A stretch of DNA of 64,000 nucleotides, from NCBI GenBank assembly GCA_010094045.1, contig ML986597.1, positions 421,010 to 485,009 of the forward strand. The letters are read 5' to 3'. A program made the translations under genes and the position numbers. The stretch is from Lojkania enalia. Lineage: Eukaryota > Ascomycota > Dothideomycetes > Pleosporales. Numbering within the stretch: the stretch's first letter is position 1; each line of letters opens with the position of its first letter. Below, one piece after another: positions 1 to 13,516 of this stretch. The notes under the pieces were generated by a model. It had not been told where the DNA came from and made no database searches. It worked only from the letters and a program-made list of their open reading frames with translations.

Positions 1-1403
1 TACTTAATTTAAACATCTTCCTTTATTACTAGAATTATTTATCCCCCTTAGTATTAGAAAGAGGAAGAATATTATAGAAGCGTTAATTCTACATCTAGAT
101 TAGTTCTAATTTTAAGTTTATAGCTAGTATATCCTTATAAAACTATTTTTCTCTCTTAGTATTAGTATTAGATTCTTCTTCTAAGAGATAGTCTAAATAC
201 TTAACCTAGATAGTTAGCTTCTAGATTATTATATACTATTATATAATTTTTAAAATTAAGTTCTAAGTATTTTATTCGTACTTATTTAAAAGATTATTAT
301 TATTAATATAAACTATATATTAGTAGCCGTATAATTTCTCTCTATTAAGTTTCTATAATCTTAAAACCTAGTAAAATATATTATAATCTATTAGATAGGT
401 TAGAGGTAGTATATAGAATAGTATATAGTTAAATTTAGACGAAAGGAAACCTTAGCTGGATATAAGCTAGTTTACTCTAATATTACCGCCTTATATTTTA
501 AAGTAGTAGCTATCTATTATAGTTTTAAAGATAAAATTATTATAAAATCTAAATTAGAGTATAAATTTAGTATAAATATTATATATATAATTAGTACTAT
601 AGAATTTAAGTTTAATATAAAACTACCTTATTATTATAAAAAACTATAAGTAGGGATAATAAAGTTTATCTAATATTTAGTATAGTATACTATATATAGA
701 TTTCAGGTGTTATATAAGAGGATAGTTAAAGAGTAAGCTAAACGCGAGGTAAATAGGAAGATAAGGAAGAAGAAGAAAGTATATATATAGAAGTAAGCGC
801 GCTATATATAGGTATTAGGGAGAATATAAGGATTCTATAATACTTATAAAGAGGGTAAAGAAATTAGAGAAGTTAGAGGGTAATAGAGGGATATATATAT
901 CTAAGAAATATTCTATATTATCTTAATTTTAGGCCGGCTATATTAAGCTAAACGATTTTAAGAGTACTATATAATAGCTTTTATAAAAACGTTTTAATTC
1001 TAGACTATCTTAAATCTATAAAATTTATATAGATAATATATTTTTATTTCTATATAATATTATAAGACTAAATTTTAAAAATAGAGTTATAGCTAAATTT
1101 AAACTTAAATAGATATCTAATTTAAGCTTAAACTTTTATAAAGTTTAATATTTAGTTTATATAACTTTATAAATTCTTAGAGTTATATAAACTAAAAATA
1201 TTATAGAGAATATAAAGTAGTAATTATTAGATATTTTACTACTAATTTCTCCTTAGAAATTAAAAATAAACTAAAAATAGATATAGTTCTAAATCCTTTA
1301 AATAATTAAAACTCTATATTCTTTCTTTAATCTATTAAATTTTTACTAAAATATATATTTTTTATATTAGTAGCTTAACTTAATTAGATAGAAAGTACTT
1401 TAC
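1..1403. other. RIP-saturated DNA with a short coding-like stretch
   Basis: AT-rich and nearly free of CA and TG. Between about 690 and 930 one plus-strand frame reads as a Lys/Arg/Glu-rich, coiled-coil-like peptide if TAA and TAG are taken as former Gln codons. I cannot name its family; basic tails of this kind occur in several transposon proteins. I see nothing definable in the rest. Confidence 0.35.
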
Positions 1404-1706
1404 TATTATAGTAATACCGCGACACCTCTATACCTATACTACTCTTACTATAATACCCGAACTAACTACTAGTAACAGCTATTAACTACTAGCTAGAATA
1501 TAATCGACTTATTTTAACTATAATAGAAGAAGGTTTTACTAACCCAGCTAGCCTATATAGTAGTATAGACCTACCTTCTATAAAAATCTATATAATATAG
1601 ATATCTCTATTCTTTATATAATATTTTAATATTTATATATAGTATATAGTAATAGAGTTAACTACCTAAAGTACGATTAATTAACTATATATAAACGTCT
1701 ATAATA
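1404..1706 (+). mobile_element. Solo LTR, 303-bp family, copy A
   Basis: This 303-bp unit aligns without gaps to the intact copy at 63339–63641 (reverse complement). Its TG…CA termini have decayed to TA…TA by RIP. It is flanked by a perfect 5-bp target duplication TTTAC (1399–1403 and 1707–1711), so the element recombined to a solo LTR. In this orientation a TATAAAA-like box lies past the middle, as expected for a U3–R–U5 LTR read on the plus strand. Confidence 0.9.
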
Positions 1707-2560
1707 TTTACCTTCTATACTATAAGTTTTTATAGAGGAAATAATTATAATATTAAGGCGGTATTATATAATATATAAATAAGAGTAAAAGGTACTAGTT
1801 TAGATACTAGTAATAAGCTTAAAACTAGTTCTAAAGTTTCTAATTAGAAACTACTATTTTTAGATACTATTTATTTAAAGATTAACTTATAATTACTATT
1901 ATTATATTAATTATTATATTTCTATAAAAAAAAGAGTTTAGTATATTAAAAAGTTTAAAATTTAGTATAATATTACTATTTAATTTAAATATAAAGTAAT
2001 CTTAGTTAATATTAAAATTATTATCTAAAGAGAATAAAAACATCTTTTCTAATATATATATTAACTAACTATTATTAGACTAGTATTAAGATTAGCTTAA
2101 ATAACTATAAGATTTAAGTTATTATAAATTTAAATTAATATTAGTAAAATTGTTAAATATTATAGTAGCTAAAATATATAATAGAGTAGGGGTAAATATA
2201 TATATATATATAAGAGTTATACTCTATTAGTTTATAAAAATAATAATAATTAATAATTAATACGTCTATTACTTCTTATAATAAAAATTTAATAAATTTT
2301 AGACTTAATATTACTATAACTCTCTTATAGAAAAAAATTTATATTAACTTTAAAATTAAAATAGAAATATATATATTAAATATTATAGTATTAAATATTA
2401 TAGTACTAAATATTATAGTAGCTAAAATATATAATAGAGTAGAGGTAAATATATATATATAAGAGCTAACATCCCCCCCTATAAGGAGGAAATCCTAGTA
2501 TATAGGAAAGGAATTTACATTCCTTAATATTATTTCTTAACGCTATATCCTACTAATAGT
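1707..2560. other. AT-rich intergenic DNA with a spaced direct repeat
   Basis: No coding frame is recognisable. A unit of about 62–66 bp occurs at 2154–2219 and again at 2407–2468 in the same orientation, containing AAAATATATAATAGAGTA and a TA microsatellite. A C-rich and G-rich patch at 2470–2490 is unusual for the surroundings. Confidence 0.5.
2154..2468 (+). repeat. Direct repeat pair about 253 bp apart
   Basis: Two near-identical copies (2154–2219 and 2407–2468) with the shared core TAGCTAAAATATATAATAG. They differ mainly by one G/A transition and by the length of a TA run. They could be the ends of a small insertion or simply a local duplication; no target duplication was found. Confidence 0.55.
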
Positions 2561-2899
2561 TTATAGGATTAAAGTTGTCCTTTAGGGTCTTCTATTTAGA
2601 ATATATGTATATAGTACTAAATTTACAACCGTTAATAATCTCTCTAATTATTTCTTATACGCTTCTCCTAAAAACGAATACTTCAAAAAACCTCCTAAAC
2701 ACCCTTAATCTAGCTATAGATCGATATACGGAGGGCTTAAATAGTAGAAATAAGTATAGAGAATAATCTCTACGCTTTTTATACTAGTAGTAAGCGTGTA
2801 GGTACTATCCGGATTTATCTGTACTTATAAGTGCGAGTTGGAAGAGAGGTAGATCGCTTAGCTAATCTTGTATAATATTATTTTAGTATAAGTTATTAT

Positions 2900-4290
2900 A
2901 TATTGTAATATATGCTAGTATATAATTATGCGTAAATATAGCGCCCCTTCTTAAACTATCTATAGATAAGTTGGCTATTTTTAGAGGTTTAATAATATGG
3001 CTAGATCTGCTAGACTTTCCTCGTATAAATTATAATACTACGATTGTTGAGATAGACTAAGCTAGTAAAGTACTAGCTTAGGCCTTACTGTATAAACTAA
3101 TAATATAGACCGCCCTATTAGATTTAAGCGGTAGCTTTTAGAGATACCTTTAGCTAGTACGACTAGCTTTGTCTATATTAGCTTACTATACTAAAGGAAA
3201 TAGGGATTATAAGGCAGCTTAGTTAGAGGCAGCTTGTGCTAGTAATATACTGCTAAGCGCTAAATAAATAGACTAAAAACCGGCTATTTTAGGCCCAATT
3301 AAATAAATAGAGCAAACTAGATAAACTAAATAAATACTACTCTCAGTACTACGCTATAGATAACTTATAGGTGTAGAGATTTAATACTATAGTAGATTAT
3401 ACTAATACTAATTAGACAGCGCTAAAACTATACTATAGTTAGGAGGGTATTAAGACCTCTCCTTCTCTGCTTAGTAAAACTCTCTTCCTTAATCTCCTAA
3501 CTATTAATACTAGGGAATTACTAACTTTTATCGTTGCTATTACGGCCTAAAAAACAACCGCCTTACTTTATAGTAGGATATTTCTACTACAGCTCTAATA
3601 CTAAGCCTATATTACTCTTAAAAAAATAATACCTAGTATTCTACTATTAGAGCCTTAGTATTACGCTAGTAAGTTATTATCAGCCCTATAGCAGCTATAT
3701 AAGGATAATTCGTACAACGACCCTACCCTAATTAATACCTCCCAATTTTAGTAGAATTTAAGCTATAGAGATTAGTAAGCCAAGTTTATAGCTAAGCGAT
3801 TATAGCTACTACTAAAAAGCGCGTGATATTAAGTTATATAAATCTTTTTATCCGAGGTTTACCCGGGTGCGGTATCGTATACTATTAGCCTCTACCCTAG
3901 ATATTATATAGTAATAGAGTGCTACCTACTATTAAATAGGATAATACTACTTATCTCGCCGCTTATTAACTTTAAACTAACTATATAAAACTTGAAATGG
4001 TTTAGGGCATTTTAATAATAGTAAACTACTTGTCCTAATATATACTATATTATATTATATTAGTAAAATAAACGGTATAAAAGGTTAGATCTGCCTCTAC
4101 TATATAAGTAGCTAGCTAGTATATACTATAATATAGTCTTATAGGAATTCAGCCTTATAGGCAGCGGCTACGATAACCTTTAAAGACTGCTTCCCCTCTA
4201 TAAATATTTAAGTTGCTGACCTAGCGCTAATATAATAAAAGAATCGCATAAAATGCGTTCGTTATAAAGGTTACTAGTAAACCTCTAAAG
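2900..4290 (+). pseudogene. RIPped coding relic of unknown family, upstream of the HET–NB-ARC–TPR gene
   Basis: Base composition is closer to coding DNA than in the flanks. Plus-strand frames read as plausible protein once TAA/TAG are taken as mutated CAA/CAG/TGG; a leucine-rich segment lies at about 2945–3260 and a Gln/Ser/Arg-rich segment at about 3450–4200. I do not recognise the family. It ends where the HET domain of the next relic begins, so it may be a separate gene on the same strand. Exon structure cannot be set because splice sites are also mutated. Confidence 0.4.
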
Positions 4291-4303
4291 ATTTATAGCT
4301 CTT

Positions 4304-7300
4304 ATACGCCTCCTGCAGTACAAACCTAATAGCGAGATTATCTTCCGTAAACCTACTAGCGGTAATATCCTTACTTACGCAACACTCTCTTATATCTAGA
4401 AAAAAGAGGAGGTCCTATTTTAGGATATAGAAGTAGGCGCGTATAGGAGTAGGACTATAAATAAGGCTAGCTAGAAGAAAATAGAGTTCTACGTAAAGCA
4501 GGTTGCAGCCGATAGACTATAATACTTCTAGGTAAACACCTGCTATATTAATAAGAAGAATACGGTTAAACTCGGCGCGGCTATTAATTCTATATTTCGG
4601 TAGTATCAGAACGCTATATACTGCTACATCTACCTTTTAGACGTGTCTAAACCCGCTATAAAAACGGATGATAAAAAAATATAGAAAGAAGACTTTAGGG
4701 CGAGTAGATAGTTTACTTAAGGCTGGACGCTTTAAAAGCTCATCGTACTAAGGCTAGTTAACTTCTTTAGCTTAGAGGGGTAGCAACTTAAGAGTAAATC
4801 GACGCTTAAGACTAAAATATATAATATTACTAGTATTATAAAGAATGCTCTCTAAGGCGATGCTTTATCAAATTTTAGCATTAAAGAGCGGAGGTCCTAG
4901 GTAGAGCGCCGCAATACTACGATTAAAGAAGATGGAGTATATTACTTAATTAGAATCTTCGATATCTCTATAGTACTAAACTATAATAAGAGAAGGGACT
5001 ATATATTCTAGCGGCTGGAGGAAGAGATCTATAGGCTATATAAGGGTAAGAAGTTTATACAGGTATTCTAAGTAAAATAATAAAATAACTAGTATAGGTA
5101 TTAAGTTTAAAAAATTTACTATTAGGCTTAATCTTATATCGTTTCCTAAAGCTGTATAGTTTATTACTTAAGAGAAGAAGCTGTTAGAGATATATAAGCT
5201 ACTCTACAGTTATAGTAGTTGAGCCTATATTATTCTATATAGTCTTAGAGGTATTAGAAAAACTTAGCTAGCGATTATATATATTAGACGATATAAGAAG
5301 AAGTATATAATAATCTTTTAGCTAAACGCGAATAATAATAACTCTCTTAAGCTAGGTTTTCGGGATATTACTTAGTAGGTACTGAGGCATTATCGTTTAA
5401 CTAGTCTACTTACTAGTATAAACCTAGACGGGGACCTTAATCAAGTAGTTAATTTAGTTAAAGACTAGCTCGATCTTCTAATAAATATACGCTAGCTTAT
5501 TATTTACAATAACTACGATAATTCTAAGATATTAGGTAGTTTAGATAATTTAGTAGTTAATTTATACCGATATCTTCTACAATCTAACTATAGTTTAATT
5601 ATTATTATAACACGGTTGTTGTAAGTAAGCCTTAGTTATTATATCTATATTTAGAAACTGCAGAATATTTAGAATAGTCTTAAAATTCTATTAAATATAT
5701 CTAGGTAGAAAGGTATTAAAGACGACCCGGATGCTGTAAAGCTTATTAAGAAACTTAATAGTTTACCTCTTACCCTATCTACTACTAAAGCATATCTTAA
5801 ATATATAATAACAAGCTTCTTAGAGTATCTTCGGCTTTATAAAGCTTCGTGGCTGAAGCTTTAAACTATAAGCCCTAAGTTAAATTCTTATAAAGACCGC
5901 GTTCTATACTCTATCTAATAGACAACTTTTAATCTAATTGAATAAAAAAATATAGTATTAGTAAAACTATTAAAACTATAGGTGTATTTTAATAGAGAGG
6001 ATATATACTTTAACCTTCTTTAATATGCAAACTCCGCTGATGATAAGTAGCTTTAAAGGCTGATAGAGGACAAACTAAACTTTAATATAACTATTACGCT
6101 ACTTTATAGCTTTAAGCTAGCGGATTTATATTAGTCTTATTAGCTATAATTTAGATTAAGTAGATATAGTATTTATAGCTATATGCACTTTTAGACGATA
6201 TTTATACTAAACTATAAGTAGAATAAAAGGCTTATATAAGTTATATTAACTTATATAGCGTCGGAGATTCCTATAAGCGATATAAGGGACTTATAGATGT
6301 TATAACAGCGGTTACTTTAACACGCCTCTAGGCAAGAGTAGTTAATATTAAAAGGTAAGGTAGATGTTAAGAGAATAAAATAGGCCTTATATATGTTAGG
6401 TATTCTCTACGCCGACTAAGGTAAGCTGGTAGAGGCGGAGGCTATATACAGTCGGGCGCTATAAGGTAAGGAGGAGGTACTTAGACTGAAATATATATTA
6501 ACACTCGATACGGTTAACAACCTAGGCAACCTCTACGCCGACTAAGGGAAGCTAGTAGAAGCGGAAGCTATATATACTCAGGCGTTATAAGGTAAGAAGA
6601 AGGTACTTAGACTGAAATATATATCGACACTCGATATAGTTAACAACCTAGATAACCTCTACGCCAACTAAGGTAAGCTGGTAGAGGCGGAGGCTATATA
6701 TAGTTAGGCGCTATAAGGTAAAAAGGAGGCACTTAGACTAAAACATATATTAATACTCTCAATAGTTAATAACCTAGGTAACCTCTATAAAAACTAAGAT
6801 AAGCTAGTAGAGGTAGAGGCTATATATAGTCGGGCGCTATAAGGCTCTAAAGATATACTTAGACTAAAGTATATATTAATACTTAATATAGTTAACAACT
6901 TAGGTAACCTTTATACTGACTAAAATAAGCTGGTAGAGGCGGAAGCTATATATAGTCAGGCGCTGTAAGGTAAGGAGGAGGTATTTAGACCGAAGTATAT
7001 ATCGATACTTAATACGGTTAATAATCTAGACAGCCTCTACGCCGACTAAGGTAAGCTAGTAGAGGTAGAAGCTATATATACTCAGGTGCTATAAGGTAAG
7101 AAGGAGGCACTTAAACTAAAGCATATATTAATACTCTTAATAGTTAACAACCTAGGCAACCTCTACACCAACTAAGGTAAGCTGGCGGAGGTAGAAGCTA
7201 TATACAGTCGGGCGTTGTAAAGTAAGAAGGAGGTATTTAGACCGAAGTATATATTAATACTCTTAACGGTTAATAATCTAGGCAGCCTCTACGCTGACTA

Positions 7301-8185
7301 AAGTAAGCTAGCGAAAGCGGAGGCTATATATACTTAGGCGCTATAAGGTAAGAAGGAGGTACTTAGACTAAAGTATATATCGATACTCTTAACGGTTAAC
7401 AATCTAGGTAACCTCTACGCCAACTAAGGTAAGCTAGTAGAGGTGGAGGCTATATATAGTTAGATATTATAAGGCTCTAAAGATGTATTTAAACTAAAGT
7501 ATATATTAATACTTTTAACAGTTAATAACCTAGGCATCTTCTACACCGACTAAAGTAAGCTGGCGGAGGTAGAGGCTATATATAGTCGGGCGCTGTAAGA
7601 CTCTAAGGAGGTACTTAAACTAAAGTACACATCGATACTTAATACAGTTAACAACCTAGGCTTACTCTACGCTAATTAAGGTAAGCTGGCGGAGGCGGAG
7701 GCTATATATAGTCGGGCGCTATAAGGCCGTAAGGAGGTACTTAGACCGAAGTATACATTAATACTTAATACGGTCAACAACCTAGGCTTACTCTACGCCG
7801 ACTAAAGTAAGCTAGTAGAGGCGGAGGCTATGTACAGTCGGGCGCTATAAGGCTATAAGAAAGCTCTTAGTCCTTAATTACTTCCTTTATATTTACTAGT
7901 ATTAAACACTATGTTTACCTTTAGTAATCTCTTCTCTTAGATAGATCGGAAAGACTTAGCGAAGGTAATGTATAGCTAGGTATTATTTGGATATACATCT
8001 ATCTAAGGACCCTCCTTAAAATTATACTAGCAACTTAAAGATTAACTTAATATATTATAAGTTGCGTCTATTATTTCAGAAATAAGTAAGGATAAATCTA
8101 TAGAGGTTAGAGTATATAAGTTAAGTACTTTTAAGTAGAAATTCTACAAGTTAGAAAGGCGGTTAAATATTAGATAGATTATATT
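4304..8185 (+). pseudogene. HET–NB-ARC–TPR NOD-like receptor, RIP-inactivated
   Basis: This is a relic of a fungal STAND/NLR protein of the class that controls heterokaryon incompatibility and non-self recognition. The probable start is at 4304, now ATA from ATG. The N-terminal HET domain (about 4304–5060) keeps the YATLSY, LQYFQV and GWTLQ-type blocks. A short intron (about 5061–5097, ending TAG) would account for the change of frame before the NB-ARC domain. The P-loop at 5250–5267 reads GIRKTQ from an expected GIGKTQ. The nucleotide-binding region runs to about 6350 and is followed by twelve 42-residue TPR units of the kinesin-light-chain type (6405–7916) and a tail to about 8185. In-frame stops are TAA/TAG, as RIP produces from Gln and Trp codons. 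The hAT insertion at 8654 lies just beyond the 3' end. The domain call is firm; the ends are approximate. Confidence 0.85.
6405..7916 (+). repeat. Twelve tandem 126-bp TPR-coding units
   Basis: Units start at 6405, 6531, 6657, 6783, 6909, 7035, 7161, 7287, 7413, 7539, 7665 and 7791, an exact 126-bp (42-codon) period with no indels. Each encodes a TPR with the core LYADQGKL and EAEAIYSRAL, where Q is now TAA. Units differ mostly by C/T and G/A transitions, so they were nearly identical before RIP. This is the usual state of the variable repeat domain in fungal NLR genes. Confidence 0.92.
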
Positions 8186-8653
8186 AGATAGAAATATATA
8201 ACTAATAATCGTAATTAACTATTATACGTTACTTCTTACTCTTATATAGCGCTTATTACCGTACTCTTTATTACAGTTCTTATTACTATACTTACTACTA
8301 GTATTCTACTTACTATTATACTAGTTAGCTAGGTATAGACTTAATCTATTATATACTAGTCTATAAGTATAGCTTATTATTATACTATAATTATTATATA
8401 TATATAGTAATAGCGCTTAAAGATAATAAGAATTATCTCGCTTAAGTTTAAAGGTATAGATCGACATAGTAATATTATATAAATTATCCTTATATTATCG
8501 CTATAAGGCTAATAATAACTTATTAGTATAATTCTAAAATTCTAGAGGTTAGATACTATATATTACGAATTTTAGGAGTAATAAAAGTTTAGTGTTAAAG
8601 CTATAATAGATATACTCTATTCTACTACGAAATAAAGCTCTTATAATCTATAA
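8186..8653. other. RIPped DNA between the NLR relic and hAT copy 1
   Basis: AT-rich and without a recognisable frame. Its last eight bases, ATCTATAA (8646–8653), are the target duplication of the adjacent hAT element. Confidence 0.5.
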
Positions 8654-9043
8654 TAGGCTGGTAGATAGGTATAAGTTAGGTTAGAGTTAGGGTCTTACGT
8701 AAGTAGGGTAGAGTTAAGATTAAAGTCTTACTAATTAGTCTAAGATATAGGTAGAGTTAGGGTAGCTGCTTAGTAATAGAGTATAGGTTAAGATAGGGTT
8801 ATATAGACTAGGTTTCCTTAGGATCTAACTAATTAGTATACTTTAGAAAGTAGCTTAGTAAGAGTATATATAGTATAATATTCTAGAGCTTTATTATAGC
8901 TATTTATTATAGATTAGGCTAATCTTACTTTATTAGATTCTAGGATAGTATACTATAGTATATTGTAGACTGTAGTAGTACGCTCCTTAACTATTAATCT
9001 TATATAACTTAATCTAATATAATAATATATTTATAATAGTAAT

Positions 9044-11661
9044 TTATTATATAAACTATAGAGGTTTATAAATTTCTCGATAAATATACTTTCGCGGCAG
9101 CTCCTTATTAGTAGTAGTACTAGGATTAATATTCTTCTAGTTAATCTCCTAGTTAATCTCTAGTTCTTTATTATATATCTAGGCTAGAAGTTTAAAAAGA
9201 TCTGTAATCTTATTAGTACTATAAAGAGGGCTTAGCTTATTAGTATCTTAAGTCTTTATAACCTAGTATACCTCTTTAGTATAATAGTTCTCTCCGCTTA
9301 TTATATATTTTAAAAATATAATATCCCGGATTCTCTATATAGTAAGGTAATATCTTCTATCTTTAATTATATCCCTAGTAGTATTAAAAACCCGTTTAAT
9401 ATTAACTCCTATAATCTATATTAGAAGAATATCTCTTATAACCTAAGTAAGCCGCAGATACTAATATTTGTTTACTCTCCACCAGCCTAATATATTAAAG
9501 TTATAACCTCGAATAGGAGGTATATTTAGATAGCTTTCTCCTTCTTAATAAGTTGGTCCTTTCTCTTCTTCCTCTAACTCTCCCTCTCCCTCTCCCTCTC
9601 CCTCTCCTACATTACTTAGATCCTGGCCTAGAAAACTTAAGGAGCTGCTTGAGGATAAATATTATAGAGATAGTTTACGAAACTATTTATTACTTTATAT
9701 CTATTAAGGTTAGAGCGTTATAGATAAGGTATAGCCTAATATATCCTTATTATAGTAATTAAGATATTTAAGGAATTGTTAGCGATAAATTTCTCTATAT
9801 TAAAGGTTCTAAGTCTTATTTTATAGTTATAGTTAAAAGCTAATATAATAAATAGCTGTAATAAAAGTACCTTATATATTATAAGCTTTTAGAATAGATC
9901 TAAGATTATTATATAGTTAAATAAGTAACTATACTTTACGTCTATTTTTAAGTAGTATTTACTTAATTTAGATCGACCCTTCTCTACTATAGCTCTTACT
10001 ACTATTAGCTAATCTAAGTTACTCTCTACATCTTTAACTAAATTCCTATTTATATTATCTAGGAAATTGAAGAGCTTATTATATATTTGCTAAATATACT
10101 AGATCTAAGGCTTTATATTCTTACTAAACGCTTCGGTTACCCTTTTAAAATTATTGAGTAGGTCTATAATTAGTATTAAATAGTACTATTTAGTAGTAGA
10201 TAGTCGAAGTTATTAGAGATTATAGAAATCTACCTTAGTATTCTTATTATTACTAGATCTCTAAATAGGGATTTTTAAGTTAATTTTATATTAAAGCTAG
10301 TTGTTAATATATTATTTAAGGCCTACTACTCGGTTATATATATTAAATATCGAATTCTATTAAGTTGAAATATCTCTTATTATAGACAGCCGGTACTTAG
10401 ATAGTAGGGAGCCCTATAAAGTAATAAAACGCTTATAGCGCTATAGCAATTAATTAATTACTTTATAAATAGCTTAAATCTAATTAGGAATTAGTATATA
10501 ATAATTATAATAACTAACTATAATAAAAAGCTATACCTTATAAAGAGAATTTAAGATAGAAATCTATATCTAAATCTTATTTATATTATATTACCGTAAA
10601 GTTCTTCTATCTCCTATCTCTTTAGGGGGTATAAGTTTAAGATAGTAAATAATTTCCTAAACAACAAGATTAATAATATAAATAAGGTATAGAATTGTAT
10701 TCTCCTTATAATCCTATTTAATACTATCTTCGCGTAGTTTCTCTTATATTATACGTATAAGTATACTATTATTAGTAGTATTATTATAGGTAGCTGCTAG
10801 TAATCGTCGTTATATATTTATATTTAATAGAATATATAGTACTTCTATTACTATAGAAGTACTAGTATAGCTTCCTCGAATAGGGATAAAATTAAATAGT
10901 CTCTTGTAGAACTTCTAGTCCTAATTAATATAGTACCCTTTTACTGTAAGGAAACTAAGGTAGTTCTTTATAAACTAGGTATTAAACGCGATTAATATCT
11001 TTGTACTTTAGCTAAGGTTATATAAAAGAGAGGACTAAACTACTATAATCTTATATTTAAATAGCCCTATAAAACTAAATTAGCTAATTAATATAGTATT
11101 TAGTTAGAAGAACTAAACAAATTGTTAAAAAGACGGGTAATCTACTATTTAGAAAGACTAGTTATTATTAATAATAATACGGACTAGTTTATACTTAAAA
11201 ACGCTAGTAGAGTATAGTAGTATAATTAGATCTTTATTATTAAGAGGCCTAGCTATAAGTATATAGAATCTATTATACTTAGGAGCTAGAGTTTTTAGAC
11301 AGGCCTAAGATCTAAGGTAATTTATTAGATACTTTATACTATTATAATTCTTATTTAAATATATAAGTTAAAAGTTATAGTAGTAATAGAATATAAATAG
11401 GTAACTATCTAGAAATTATATAACTTCCCTAAATTGTCTCTAGATCTTACTATAATAAGTAGCTAAATTCTACCTTAATTTGTTAAATATATTTAAAAGG
11501 TCCTAAGCCTATAGTATTAATTCCTACTATACTATCTATATATTAATAAGTTCTATTACCCCCTATCTATCTTCTTTATCCCCTATCCGCAGATATATAA
11601 TTAGCTAATAGGTTTCTTAGAAACTTTAATAAGAAATCGATAGAGTATCGATCGCGAGATA
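9044..11661 (-). pseudogene. hAT transposase, copy 1
   Basis: Reverse-strand equivalent of 44046–46660, placed by alignment of the two element copies. It is more heavily RIPped than copy 2, with many TAA/TAG stops. A pyrimidine hexamer microsatellite (plus strand, about 9575–9602) lies within the coding region and has one more unit than in copy 2. The C-terminal hAT dimerisation region maps near 9440–9520. No function can remain. Confidence 0.8.
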
Positions 11662-11803
11662 CTAGATTTATATTAATATTAATATAATTATAATAAAACG
11701 CTATAATAAAGAATAGTAGGAATATTATAATATTACGGGTATATAAGGAATTAGGGTTAATAATCGAGAGTATCTAGCTATAAATTATGTTTATAGACTA
11801 CTG

Positions 11804-11842
<39 letters not shown>
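11804..11842. repeat. (CTA)13 microsatellite inside hAT copy 1
   Basis: Thirteen CTA units between the two genes of the element. The homologous site in copy 2 (43862–43909) has sixteen units, so the tract was present in the ancestor and has since changed length. Confidence 0.9.
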
Positions 11843-12228
11843 ATATATATAAAACCCTAGTAAAATAGTAGTATATTATACTATTATATTAAGTATTTAT
11901 TTTTAGAGATAATAGGTTTTATTACTAAACGGTATACTAATACTATACTCCTAATAGTATATAGGAGTCTGCTATAGTATATCGCAGAACGCTGTAGTCT
12001 AGAAAATACTATAAAATATAGTAAATTACTATTATATATTATAAAATATAGTTAATTACTATTATTTAACGTACTATAATATACTATAAGATACTATAGT
12101 ATACTACCTAAAATCTAATAACCACCCTAGTCTATTTTACAATATACTACTATAGTCTATAATATAGTATAATATACTACTCTAGTTAATTAAATTTATA
12201 TATATAGGGAAGTAGTATAAATAAAATT

Positions 12229-13516
12229 TATATAGTATTAGAGAAGTATATTAGATTTTCTTCTACTAACTACTAGTAGTAAGGGCTAAGCTAATCCTTA
12301 TTTATTAAAGTATTATTATCCGAGAAACTATTAAAATCGGTTATATCTTTATCTAAGAAACTTTTAAAAGTACTATCTAACTTCTTATTTAATATCTTAT
12401 ACTTATCCTTATATTATATAAGCTTAGCCTTAATTTTAGAGTTATTATTAACCTTCTCTTTGTACTTATCGCTTTTAATACCTTTAATATAGGGTAAGTT
12501 TAAATCGAAAAGAAGATTATTATTAAATTAATTATATACTAATAGAGGCTTTTAATATCTAGGGTAGTAATTAGTATATATCTGTAATAAATAGATGTAA
12601 TAAAAAATATAATAAACTTACTTCTACTCTAGCTCTAAAATTATAGCTAACTCTTCCTTAGATAGTCCCTTAATAAACTCTTACTATTTATTTTAAGCAT
12701 CCTTACTTTTAAAGCTATTATTTTATAGCTTAAGAAGGCTATTTTAGTATATCTTATATATAACCTTCTACACAGCCCTTCTAGAGCTATATATCCGTAA
12801 TAGACCACAAGCTAATTCTTATATAGTAGATATATCTTTCTTTTAACTAGTAGCCTTTAATAGAACTGTTTAGTAACGTCTAAGACTAATCTCTTAGTCG
12901 ATATACTCCTATTTTAAGTAGATAGCCTTTAGCCTTACCTTTAACTAATTACCTATTTACTTATAAGTATATATATATATAATAAATAACTGTAATAACT
13001 TATTAGACTTATAATTGTTAAAGCGCTTCTCTACTATAGCTTTAATAGCTTTATCTAACATCTTTTTTTTTTCTTCTTCCCCTAGCACTATATATTTAGT
13101 ACTTTTCTATAGCTGCCTCTTCTTAGCACTTTTAGTAGAGCGATTAGTAGTATAGGTACTCTTAATAGCCTTTTCCTTAGTAGTAAGCAATATAGTCTTA
13201 TCTCTCTGTTAGATAGCGCGCTTAGTATTGTTAAGTATACCCTTAAAGGGTACTATAAGGTTAATTAAACGGCCTTTTTAAGAACCAGCTTAACCGCGTA
13301 ATAAAAGAACATATTTAATTTTATAATCTTTTAACTACCAGCCCTATATTTATTAGTAAACTATAATAAAAGACTAGTATAATTACTTACCTATATTAAC
13401 TTCGCCCACTTATCTTAGTCGAAGCTAACTAGTAGCTCTAATAGCTTTAGTAGTAGTAAGCTATCTAGACTATTAAGAAAATTGTTGTTAATAGGCTCTA
13501 CTTTAATAGTTAACAT
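12229..13516 (-). pseudogene. hAT second gene, copy 1
   Basis: Homologue of the three-intron gene at 42188–43476, transcribed in the same direction as the transposase. The ATG at 13516 survives and the first exon is open to about 13415. Intron 1 keeps GTAAGT and the TACTAAT branch site. The intron 2 donor has changed from GTAAGT to ATAAGT, a RIP-type G-to-A change. Coding exons carry many TAA/TAG stops. Product unknown. Confidence 0.75.

Noticed and set aside
2575..2766. 63-codon plus-strand open frame with a hydrophobic segment
   Set aside because: It begins with TTG, not ATG, and lies in RIPped DNA with no supporting homology.
6405..7916. Regularly spaced repeats considered as a CRISPR-like or satellite array
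   Set aside because: The period is 126 bp with no spacers, it codes for TPR motifs in frame, and the DNA is eukaryotic.
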